DNA of 64,000 nucleotides, taken from positions 198,611 through 262,610 of the forward strand of contig JANQNB010000018.1 in assembly GCA_028279755.1 (NCBI GenBank), written 5' to 3'. Made by a program: the position numbers and the translations under genes. The stretch comes from Candidatus Nanoarchaeia archaeon. GTDB lineage: Archaea; Nanobdellota; Nanobdellia; Woesearchaeales; UBA525. The notes under the pieces are model-generated. The model was given only the letters and a program-made list of their open reading frames with translations, searched no databases and was not told the origin of the DNA. This document shows, piece after piece, positions 44,435-50,622 of the stretch (its first letter is position 1; the number at the start of each line of letters is the position of its first letter).

Positions 44435-44761
44435 TTATTTTTGAATCATCTTTTGCTCTTGCTGTTTGAGGAACTCACTGAACTTCTTCATGAGCTCTTC
44501 TTCTAACTGATGATTCAGATCATCTTTTGACCTAATAGAAAAAGCAACAGTATGTACTACTTCATCATCACTGTTTGCACCAATGTCTCCTCCTAAGCCA
44601 AGAACTCGAAGTGAAAATCCACCTTTGGCTGAGCTGGAGAGTATGACTGAAAGCTCAAACTGCACGGAGCCATCAAGTGCGTACTCCGAGCCAAGTCCGC
44701 TTTTTATTTCTGACATAGCTTTCTGAATGAAATCCTTAATCAATACGTTCTCTTGCTTCAT
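44435..44761 (-). CDS. Trypsin-co-occurring-domain (trypco2)-like protein
   Basis: 108 residues. An N-terminal helix (LIKDFIQKAMSEIKSGLGS) is followed by VQFELSVILSSSAKGGFSLR and VLGLGGD, the 'v.fEl.V.l...a.GGf.l.VlglGG' pattern I associate with the trypco2 domain. That domain is found beside trypsin-like peptidases and other conflict-system effectors. The C-terminus is a coiled-coil-like acidic/basic helix. No protease is adjacent here. The gene marks the start of the AT-rich stretch. Medium confidence in the family. Confidence 0.7.
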   Translation of the reverse strand: MKQENVLIKDFIQKAMSEIKSGLGSEYALDGSVQFELSVILSSSAKGGFSLRVLGLGGDIGANSDDEVVHTVAFSIRSKDDLNHQLEEELMKKFSEFLKQQEQKMIQK

Positions 44762-44895
44762 TCGAAAAGGGATTCTTATTGTGCTTTTAAAGATGAGTCA
44801 GACAAACTCGGCGAGTGATAATTTCAATATTGAAAAGAATGGCGCTGGACATCACCAGAAAGGATTTTTATAGTAACATAACACTCTTATATGTT

Positions 44896-45339
44896 ATGAA
44901 TGAGAAAGTTCGCACTGCATTCTTGATACTTCTCGCTGGGGTAACTGGTGCTTTCTGTAGTGAAATGGTTGCTAATATGAAGGGTCAGACCATGGGATAT
45001 AAGTTTGCATATGCAATTCTAACCCTCTCCGTCATATTAATCATGATATTGATTGTACTATGGGTTTTTGATCGAACATTTTTTACTCGTAGATCTCGCA
45101 GTCCCCCTGTTGTTGATCCCCAAAATCGAGGCAAATTTCATGGCTGGATTAAGGATTGGTCGGCAAGTAAAAGAAGAAATCTGTATTCTTGGCAAGATAC
45201 TCGTCGACATACTGTTGAAGGACGAAAAGTCAAAGCTTGGTTATGGGTGTATGGCGCGGACGATTCTGCAAGTGATATGTTTGCACCAATCTTTTATCGG
45301 AAGAAAGGTCGTAAAAAGACACGCAGAAGAAAAAAATGA
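44896..45339 (+). CDS. Two-TM protein of the AT-rich island
   Basis: 147 residues from ATG 44896, with TTTTTATAG about 27 nt upstream (leaderless). Two membrane helices (AFLILLAGVTGAFCSEMV; AYAILTLSVILIMILIVLWV) are followed by a basic cytosolic domain with several Trp (GKFHGWIKDWSASKRRNLYS; AWLWVYGADDSASDMF) and a KKGRKKTRRRKK tail. Its TGA overlaps the next ATG (ATGA). The basic tail may bind nucleic acid or lipid headgroups. Unrecognised. Confidence 0.75.
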   Translation: MNEKVRTAFLILLAGVTGAFCSEMVANMKGQTMGYKFAYAILTLSVILIMILIVLWVFDRTFFTRRSRSPPVVDPQNRGKFHGWIKDWSASKRRNLYSWQDTRRHTVEGRKVKAWLWVYGADDSASDMFAPIFYRKKGRKKTRRRKK

Positions 45340-45707
45340 ATTTTATTAGAGACTATGGGGCGTTGTTAGTTCAGATTGCAGGTTTATTGATCTTGTTAAT
45401 AATTTATAAAATACCTGAGGTATTTTGTTGGTGGTTTGATATTTTTCTTTGGTCAGGCTTTGTACTATTTATTCTTGGTTTTTACCTTCGATGGAGAGAT
45501 GTTAAACGTGGTGGTAGTGAAGAGCATAGGGAAGTTCTTGCAAGAGTCTATGAAAACTTCGGAATCGCTCTCGCAGCGGGTGGGGTGGTCGCGTTGTATA
45601 CTGTTCCAGGGGCTCCTTTGTGGATAATTGGAACTCTTTTCTTTGGTGGCCTTGCAATAATGATGTTTGGTATCAAAACAGATCCTCGATATGATAAAAG
45701 AATATAG
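45336..45707 (+). CDS. Three-TM protein coupled to the preceding gene
   Basis: 123 residues, starting in the stop codon of the 147-aa protein gene. Three hydrophobic segments (LLVQIAGLLILLIIY; WWFDIFLWSGFVLFILGFYL; APLWIIGTLFFGGLAIMMFG) and a loop with GGSEEHREVLARVYENFGIA. AT-rich like its neighbours. The pair is probably a two-component membrane module. Function unknown. Confidence 0.75.
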   Translation: MNFIRDYGALLVQIAGLLILLIIYKIPEVFCWWFDIFLWSGFVLFILGFYLRWRDVKRGGSEEHREVLARVYENFGIALAAGGVVALYTVPGAPLWIIGTLFFGGLAIMMFGIKTDPRYDKRI

Positions 45708-45781
45708 AGAATTGTATAATCGATTAAGATGGAAAAAAATATAAAAATACATTAAGAACAGCTATATATCTCTGATGCATT

Positions 45782-46252
45782 CTAATCGCATTGCTCTTCA
45801 GTGCGATATTTCGTTACCGTCTTAGTGACCGTTTTCTTCGGTTCAATCACTTTGTATGTCAAGCTAACATCCTCTCCCATATCAATATCATAATCCGATC
45901 TGAACTCTACAGTCTCTCCAGGCATAATGTAATGACTTGATCGCAAAGCTCTCGAACCGTCTTTTAGAGTGGTGAAAGTCTGCTCAACAGTGAATTGACC
46001 GCTCTCAGAATCTACGTTTCGAACAAGCACTCTTCCAGCAGTCCACACATCAAATCCATCCAGAAAGTTTTCTGTATAGGCATTCATGACTTCGTATTTG
46101 ATAGGTATTTTTTCTTCAATAATTGCATCGTACGGGACTTCTACTTGTTTACATTTCTGTATCGGGCTTTTAATTTTAATAGCGTTCCCAGTACCTTGAT
46201 CGCAGGCAGCTAGCAAAAGAAGTAAAATACACAATCCAACAATAGCTTTCAT
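45782..46252 (-). CDS. Lipoprotein of the AT-rich island
   Basis: About 156 residues from ATG 46252, with GGGGGGA about 6-8 nt upstream. Lipobox LLLLLAACDQG. The mature part is a single beta-rich domain (VPYDAIIEEKIPIKYEVMNA; FTVEQTFTTLKDGSRALRSS; GETVEFRSDYDIDMGEDVSL), an Ig-like or CARDB-like fold. It ends TKTVTKYRTEEQCD. Probably exposed outside the membrane. Confidence 0.8.
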   Translation of the reverse strand: MKAIVGLCILLLLLAACDQGTGNAIKIKSPIQKCKQVEVPYDAIIEEKIPIKYEVMNAYTENFLDGFDVWTAGRVLVRNVDSESGQFTVEQTFTTLKDGSRALRSSHYIMPGETVEFRSDYDIDMGEDVSLTYKVIEPKKTVTKTVTKYRTEEQCD

Positions 46253-46495
46253 GATCATCCCCCCGAATGTGGTAATCGTACTAAGTTTTAAAATAATTTC
46301 GTCCTCAGAATACTTATAAAGAATTCTACCCTATATAACCAGTTGTTAGAAGAGCCGACTGCTAGAGAGGTCTCCGACTGTCAAGGAGGCGCGTGTGACG
46401 CAAGGACACACAAAAATACTCAAAGGAGCAAAGTGACCCTAGAATTAAGACTGAGAGGGACATTATTTAAATATTGCACATCTTTTCCACTAGAT

Positions 46496-47338
46496 ATGAC
46501 CCTTAATATATCGACTGACAAAGCCGAAGCCAAATTAAAGGAGTTCTTAGCCGAAAATGAAAGACTTATGAGCTTATCGTATGAGCAAGGACGAACAGGA
46601 AAATCTGCTCTGGATACTCGCATTCGGAACTTTGCTAGGGCCGCATTCTCAGATTCTCAGCAAAAGATAAAGTCGTATACTGGCTTGGTCTTTGCAATTG
46701 GAGGTAGAGAAAGAACTCCTCAAGAAAAACAAGATGATTATAATGAGAGTCTTGGTCGAAAAGAGCAACATCTTAAAGCTTGGCTAGAAGAAGTTGAACT
46801 TAACAAGGATTCGATTCCAGAAACTGCGGGAAATAGCAAAGAAGCAGTTAATGGGGCTTCTGAAAAAGAGCACGGAGATCAACTGAGTAACAAAGTTTTT
46901 ATTGTGCATGGTCATGATGAGAACTTGAAGCAGGAAGTTGAGATTTTCTTGAAGGATATTGGCTTAGAACCTATTGTGTTGCATAGGCAACCTGACAAAG
47001 GCCAGACAATTATCGAGAAATTTGAAAATAATAGTGAAGTCGGTTACGCCTTAATCTTACTAACTCCTGATGATGTTGGTTATCCTGTTTCTCAAGAAAC
47101 AGAAGGAAGTGATGTAAAAAAGAGGCAGAGAGCCAGGCAAAACGTTATTTTTGAATTCGGTTATTTTGTTGGCAAGCTTGGAAGATCTCGTGTTTGTTGC
47201 ATTTACAAAGAAGGTGTGGAGCTACCAACGGATATATCAGGTGTTATTTATAAAAAAGTAACCACCAATATTGAAGAGATTGGTATGTCAATAATTAAAG
47301 ATCTAAAAGCAGTGGGTTATACAATCAAGATTTCTTAA
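46496..47338 (+). CDS. TIR-like nucleotide-binding effector (CAP12/PCTIR type)
   Basis: 280 residues from ATG 46496, with ATTTAAATAT about 25 nt upstream (leaderless); the frame continues up to 46343 without a promoter. Residues 1-130 are helical. The C-terminal TIR-like domain has VFIVHGHDENLKQEVEIFLK, LGLEPIVLHRQPDKGQTIIE, VGYALILLTPDDVG, RQNVIFEFGYFVGKLGRSRV and CCIYKEGVELPTDISG. This is the predicted nucleotide-binding TIR family found as NAD-degrading effectors in CBASS and Pycsar-type defence. No cyclase gene is nearby, so how it is activated is open. Confidence 0.9.
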   Translation: MTLNISTDKAEAKLKEFLAENERLMSLSYEQGRTGKSALDTRIRNFARAAFSDSQQKIKSYTGLVFAIGGRERTPQEKQDDYNESLGRKEQHLKAWLEEVELNKDSIPETAGNSKEAVNGASEKEHGDQLSNKVFIVHGHDENLKQEVEIFLKDIGLEPIVLHRQPDKGQTIIEKFENNSEVGYALILLTPDDVGYPVSQETEGSDVKKRQRARQNVIFEFGYFVGKLGRSRVCCIYKEGVELPTDISGVIYKKVTTNIEEIGMSIIKDLKAVGYTIKIS

Positions 47339-47387
47339 ACAGGCTCGCGTAGCGAGTCTGGAAAAATCGCAATTTTTCTGTTTTAAG
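47334..47387 (+). terminator. Nested hairpin after the TIR-like gene
   Basis: CTTAAACAG at the stop of the TIR-like gene pairs, with one bulged T, with CTGTTTTAAG (about 47378-47387). Inside, GAAAAAT-CGCA-ATTTTTC (47361-47378) forms a 7-bp stem and GGCTCGCGTAGCGAGTC a second small stem. It is AT-rich with T-runs and plausibly ends the transcript. Confidence 0.4.
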
Positions 47388-47486
47388 TCCTGTTATGTGT
47401 GGAGTCTGCAAGACGACCGACTGAAGGGCGAATTTTTGTTATAACAAATATGAAATTTTATAAATATTATGAACATACCAATAGGT

Positions 47487-47819
47487 ATGGGGGTTTGCCG
47501 AACTTGTAAAAAAACAGTAGATCGTCCGCACAATAATGCGTGGTGTCCTCAATGTTTCTTTTTTGACATATATAGTTTACGAGTTATTGTTGGTATAGTT
47601 GCAACAATTTTATTATCATTTAATCCTATTCCTGATGCAAATAGCGTTAGGATATTGGTTTTGAATGCTTTATACGATGCAACGAATTGGCCGCCCTTCC
47701 TAATTAGCGTGATTGTATTGAGTATAATTTTTATGATTCTCTCATATTTTGCAACAACACTTTCGGCATATTACTTATTAAAAAAAGTGAAGTTGCACGT
47801 TGTTAGATTTAAAAAATAA
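47487..47819 (+). CDS. Zinc-ribbon two-TM protein
   Basis: 110 residues from ATG 47487 (TATA ATTTTATAAAT about 25-30 nt upstream); ATG 47469 is an alternative. The N-terminus is a zinc ribbon, GVCRTCKKTVDRPHNNAWCP then QCF. Two membrane helices follow (VIVGIVATILLSF; PFLISVIVLSIIFMILSYFA), and the tail is basic (KKVKLHVVRFKK). Such fused ribbon-TM proteins are common and uncharacterised. It is the last gene of the AT-rich stretch. Confidence 0.75.
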   Translation: MGVCRTCKKTVDRPHNNAWCPQCFFFDIYSLRVIVGIVATILLSFNPIPDANSVRILVLNALYDATNWPPFLISVIVLSIIFMILSYFATTLSAYYLLKKVKLHVVRFKK

Positions 47820-47928
47820 AAAATACTAACAGGTTTATTTTAACAAAAATTGCACATAACACCTGTCAAATGAACTCTGCGCTCGTTTCTCCACAACCCA
47901 TTTAAACGTGCTCGTCTTAGCCCTCCCC

Positions 47929-48348
47929 ATGCGCCTCGCCCTGCTCGCCCTTGCTCTTATTCTCATCACCGCCTGCTCACAAGCGCCCGAATGCCCGCCG
48001 CCTGTCACCGACCGCATTTGTGAGTTTGATGATCGCTTTGTGTGCGATGATTGGCGATTGCAGTGGGATCCGGTGCTGGAAGAAGGGCATGTGTATCTGA
48101 ATGTGACGAATGTTGGCTCTGCTGTGACGCTCGAATCGATCGCAGTCGATCATTGCGTGCTGGAACGCAGTGAGGTGTGGCGTGCGAATGAAACCAAAGC
48201 CTTTGATATTCTTTGTCGCTTCAACACTCAATGCACTGATCAGGGCCCGTTCGCGAACAGGTATGGGTGGGATTATTTCACGCTTGAGATTAGGTATGAG
48301 AACGTGATTAAGGGAAGGCTTCACACCTTCATTCCATTTGTGAGATAG
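47929..48348 (+). CDS. Small lipoprotein
   Basis: 139 residues. CATTTAAAC at 47899-47907 puts the leaderless ATG at 47929. The signal LALLALALILITAC ends in a lipobox. The mature domain is beta-rich with paired cysteines (RICEFDDRFVCDDW; DHCVLERS; ILCRFNTQC) and ends GRLHTFIPFVR. The same last 11 residues recur in a gene remnant at 49245-49298. The 3' end overlaps the convergent HEPN gene by 20 nt. Confidence 0.85.
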   Translation: MRLALLALALILITACSQAPECPPPVTDRICEFDDRFVCDDWRLQWDPVLEEGHVYLNVTNVGSAVTLESIAVDHCVLERSEVWRANETKAFDILCRFNTQCTDQGPFANRYGWDYFTLEIRYENVIKGRLHTFIPFVR

Positions 48349-48724
48349 CTTTCAATTGCTGCATATCTTTGATGAAGGCGCGTCCTCGTTCCAGCGACAT
48401 CCGATGCCCGTAGTAGTTAATCCTGTTCCTGGCTTTCCGGTAGCGCTCGAATTGTTCTCGCCGGAATGCAGGATCCAGCTGTTCCAGCAGGATGCCGAGG
48501 CAGACATGGTTTTCCACCTTGAATCCTTTGTTATAGAGCAAGGCGCTCAACGCTTCGTGAACAGCCTCGTACATCAGAGAAACATACACGGAAATGTTCT
48601 GCGTCGTCAGCTTCGCCTTCACGACTTCTTGTTCTTTCGCGTCGCTGAGTGCTGCGAGACTTTTCGCGCGTTCCCTGTTCGGCGGGATTTCCTTGACCTT
48701 ATCCTGACACTCTCCGAGATCCAT
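48329..48724 (-). CDS. HEPN-domain protein, toxin-like partner of the MNT protein
   Basis: 131 residues, all-helical. YRKARNRINYYGHRMS holds the HEPN motif R-x5-H, with the helix ISVYVSLMYEAVHEALSALL before it. HEPN proteins in such pairs are RNases or substrates for AMPylation by the MNT partner. The start lies inside the MNT gene: the two frames overlap by 106 nt. The gene follows the antitoxin gene in the same transcript. Confidence 0.9.
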   Translation of the reverse strand: MDLGECQDKVKEIPPNRERAKSLAALSDAKEQEVVKAKLTTQNISVYVSLMYEAVHEALSALLYNKGFKVENHVCLGILLEQLDPAFRREQFERYRKARNRINYYGHRMSLERGRAFIKDMQQLKAISQME

Positions 48725-49203
48725 CCAGCATCGCCTTGGATGGTAATGCCGTTGAGGACGTTATAGATAAGCTGTTCGTTGCTGAGATCGGACAGTGTCC
48801 GGTGCACGAAGAGGTCAATGGTGCGCTTGATCGTCTTCTCATAGGGTGTTGTCGCCAACGGCCCTGGTTCTTCGGTGAGCACCAGGAGGTCGATCTCGTC
48901 GGTGTCCCTACCGACAGCGGCACTTCCGAAAAGCACCACCGTCGGCTGCCAGAATGCCTTATTCAGCGCCGGCAGGAGTTGCGCGTGGAGCCGCTTGATG
49001 AGGTCGTGGCGCTTGGCCAGGCGGAAGGCGTCGTTATCTGCTGCGCGATAGAGATGTGTCTTCCTGAAGATGCGACGCGTGAGCAATTCTTCCCGCTCAA
49101 GCTCTCGGAGGCGTTGTGATGCGGTGGCTGGTGCCAACTTCCAAATCTTCGCGATCTCCCGCACCCCGAACTCGCGCCGTGGCTCGTCGAAAAACGCTTT
49201 CAT
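48619..49203 (-). CDS. HTH-MNT nucleotidyltransferase, antitoxin-like
   Basis: 194 residues. An N-terminal winged helix (REIAKIWKLAPATASQRLRE, LEREELLTRRIFRKTHLYRA) is fused to a minimal nucleotidyltransferase: VVLFGSAAVGRDTDEIDLLV carries the GS...D-x-D metal site and KRTIDLFVH the third Asp. The last 35 residues (ESVRIRSRKSRRTGNARKVS...) are basic and lie in the region overlapping the HEPN start. They look like read-through of another frame. Leaderless start, TTTTTAAAC about 27 nt upstream. Likely self-repressing through the repeat at 49204-49221. Confidence 0.88.
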   Translation of the reverse strand: MKAFFDEPRREFGVREIAKIWKLAPATASQRLRELEREELLTRRIFRKTHLYRAADNDAFRLAKRHDLIKRLHAQLLPALNKAFWQPTVVLFGSAAVGRDTDEIDLLVLTEEPGPLATTPYEKTIKRTIDLFVHRTLSDLSNEQLIYNVLNGITIQGDAGWISESVRIRSRKSRRTGNARKVSQHSATRKNKKS

Positions 49204-49221
49204 TGTTCAATAAAATGAACA
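49204..49221. promoter_or_regulatory. Inverted repeat at the HEPN/MNT promoter
   Basis: TGTTCA (49204-49209) and TGAACA (49216-49221) are 6-bp arms around AATAAA... (6 nt). The site lies between the TATA box and the start codon of the HTH-MNT gene, the usual place for antitoxin autorepression. Confidence 0.5.
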
Positions 49222-49244
49222 TGTGTTTAAAAAATTGATTGTTA

Positions 49245-49298
49245 TATGGGAACCCGGCTGAAGGCAGGCTCCACACCTTCATCCCGTTCGTGCGATGA
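49245..49298 (+). pseudogene. 3' remnant of a paralogue of the lipoprotein at 47929
   Basis: The frame reads YGNPAEGRLHTFIPFVR then TGA. The lipoprotein ends YENVIKGRLHTFIPFVR then TAG. The last ten codons match in every residue while five of thirty bases differ, all at synonymous positions. This is therefore a diverged paralogue's end, not a fresh duplication. No upstream part of that gene remains; its place is taken by the HEPN/MNT module. Confidence 0.7.
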
Positions 49299-49580
49299 TC
49301 ATAACCCGAACTCTTCGATGACAGAAATTATCTCCTGATATTTCTCCAGGAACTGGAAGCCTTTGGTCGTCAGCTGGAATTGTTTCTTCGCGCGCTTCTT
49401 CACCACAACTTCGTCTTCGGCAAGAAAGCCTTTCACCACCATCTCTTCGGTGTACTCCTTGAACATCTTCGGAGAAAGATTCGAAGCATACAGCAAGCGT
49501 GTCGGTCCCAAGGAATTGCCGGCATCGCGCACCGCGCATAAAATGTCAAAGATCACTTCAAGGCGTTCACGCTTTCCCAC
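49299..49580 (-). CDS. Winged-helix regulator (ArnR-like)
   Basis: 93 residues: RLEVIFDILCAVRDAGNSLG, TRLLYASNLSPKMFKEYTEE, MVVKGFLAEDEVVVKKRAKK and QFQLTTKGFQFLEKY form one winged-helix domain of the archaeal ArnR1/TrmB-like small type. Its start overlaps the 3' end of the 7TM gene by 14 nt, so they form a pair. No sensor domain of its own. Confidence 0.88.
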   Translation of the reverse strand: MGKRERLEVIFDILCAVRDAGNSLGPTRLLYASNLSPKMFKEYTEEMVVKGFLAEDEVVVKKRAKKQFQLTTKGFQFLEKYQEIISVIEEFGL

Positions 49581-50205
49581 GATGCACCCTCATGATAGCA
49601 AACACAAACAGCACGAAGATCGCAGACGTGATCACGTACACGTACAGGACGATGACTGGATAGGTATTGTACAGCATCTGCCCGATGAAGTTCACGATCC
49701 AGCCAAGCAGGAACAGCACCATCACGATCAGGTGCACCTGGCGCACGCCACGCGCGTTTGGCTGGTACCGCTGCTTTGCCAGGATCACCCCGTAGGTGAA
49801 CAAAGCGATCTGCGACAGGAACAGGAAGTATGGTATGCCAACGATAAGGTCAAGCACCGGTATCAGCACTGCAATCGCATACGTCAACAACCACCAGGGA
49901 CGAGACACGCACTTCCACTCCATCGAACGAATCAGTGAAAACCCTGCGATGCTCATCAGGAAGCCAAAGGGAATGTGCATCCACGAAGCGACATCGCCCA
50001 GCACGACGTACTCCACGTACCGCACAAGATACGCCAGGCCGAAGTACACGAACGTGTTCCGGAAATGGCGAAGCCCTTCGTGATGGCTCAAACGATAGAA
50101 CGCGTTCGCCTTGTACGCGACAATGCTGCACGACACGACAACGATCAGTGTATAGATGATCTCAGCAGGAAAACGGTACGCCAGGAGTGCCTCGTTAAAG
50201 CCCAT
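49567..50205 (-). CDS. Seven-TM membrane protein paired with a wHTH
   Basis: 212 residues with seven hydrophobic helices, for example IIYTLIVVVSCSIVAYKANA and FVYFGLAYLVRYVEYVVLGD. TYAIAVLIPVLDLIVGIPYF and QVHLIVMVLFLLGWIVNFIG follow further along. The arrangement with short loops resembles 7TM sensor-like membrane proteins of archaea. Gene coupling to the wHTH suggests a membrane signal passed to that regulator, but no signalling motif is visible. Promoter region shared with the palindrome at 50252. Confidence 0.85.
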   Translation of the reverse strand: MGFNEALLAYRFPAEIIYTLIVVVSCSIVAYKANAFYRLSHHEGLRHFRNTFVYFGLAYLVRYVEYVVLGDVASWMHIPFGFLMSIAGFSLIRSMEWKCVSRPWWLLTYAIAVLIPVLDLIVGIPYFLFLSQIALFTYGVILAKQRYQPNARGVRQVHLIVMVLFLLGWIVNFIGQMLYNTYPVIVLYVYVITSAIFVLFVFAIMRVHRGKA

Positions 50206-50251
50206 ATGCCTATCACCAACGCGCTTGTCTTAATAAGTGTTTATCAACATC

Positions 50252-50268
50252 ATGGAGGAATCCTCCAT
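50252..50268. promoter_or_regulatory. Palindromic site ATGGAGGA-A-TCCTCCAT
   Basis: A 17-nt palindrome with exact 8-bp arms. It lies between the divergent 7TM gene and the micro-ORF cluster, about 17 bp upstream of the TATA CGTTTAAATAATCC at 50284. Its core GAGGAATCCTC recurs at 50574-50584 before the PspC gene. Confidence 0.6.
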
Positions 50269-50325
50269 ATCGCACCTTCTGATCGTTTAAATAATCCACC
50301 CACAACCAGACGCTTGGTGGTAGAG

Positions 50326-50451
50326 ATGGACAACATAGAATATGCATTCGAACACCTGGTGGCCGAGTTGGAACACAACGAACTCGACAACGAGCAGAAA
50401 CGAAGCCTGTACCTCAAGCTTCGACTAGCAATGCAGGACTTGCTGGTGTAA
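50326..50451 (+). CDS. Micro-protein, 41 aa
   Basis: ATG 50326 follows GGTGG by 5 nt and TATA TTTAAATAAT by about 35 nt. The product begins MDNIEYAFEHLVAELEHNEL and continues DNEQKRSLYLKLRLAMQDLL to a final V. It is a strongly helical, acidic peptide with regular heptad-like leucines. It probably folds on binding a partner. First of three consecutive micro-ORFs. Confidence 0.65.
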   Translation: MDNIEYAFEHLVAELEHNELDNEQKRSLYLKLRLAMQDLLV

Positions 50452-50453
50452 CC

Positions 50454-50540
50454 ATGACAGACGAGGAAAAGAAAGTGTTGCTGCTCTGGACCATGGCAGC
50501 ATTGTACGAGGTGCATGACGATGGAAGAAGACTGGTTTGA
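50454..50540 (+). CDS. Micro-protein, 28 aa
   Basis: Starts two bases after the stop of the 41-aa frame (TAACCATGAC). It reads MTDEEKKVLLLWTMAALYEV then HDDGRRLV. The composition is helical and amphipathic. The close spacing suggests translation coupled to the previous frame. It overlaps the next frame by 26 nt. Confidence 0.4.
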   Translation: MTDEEKKVLLLWTMAALYEVHDDGRRLV

Positions 50541-50574
50541 TTTTGTGATGAGCCTAGAAGCATACGCAGCATAG
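50515..50574 (+). CDS. Micro-protein, 19 aa
   Basis: ATG 50515 gives MTMEEDWFDFVMSLEAYAA and stops at TAG 50574, which is the first base-pair zone of the palindrome core at 50574. Third of the micro-ORF series, in a different frame. Low certainty because of its size; listed because the series is regular and acidic. Confidence 0.25.
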   Translation: MTMEEDWFDFVMSLEAYAA

Positions 50575-50584
50575 AGGAATCCTC
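50574..50584. promoter_or_regulatory. Palindromic site GAGGA-A-TCCTC before the PspC gene
   Basis: The same core as at 50252-50268, with 5-bp arms here. It lies 8-10 bp upstream of the TATA AGTTATAAAT at 50591-50600 of the PspC-GIN gene. Two promoters with the same palindrome 320 bp apart suggest one regulator. Confidence 0.55.
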
Positions 50585-50622
50585 CTGACCAGTTATAAAT
50601 GGCAGGACGTTGAGGTGAAACC

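Noticed and set aside
46343-46495. N-terminal extension of the TIR-like protein
   Set aside because: The frame is open from a TTG, but the TATA box at about 46465-46474 lies inside it and places a leaderless start at 46496.
44420-47830. Integrase, transposase or clear att sites at the edges of the AT-rich island
   Set aside because: None could be found; the island is supported only by composition and gene content.
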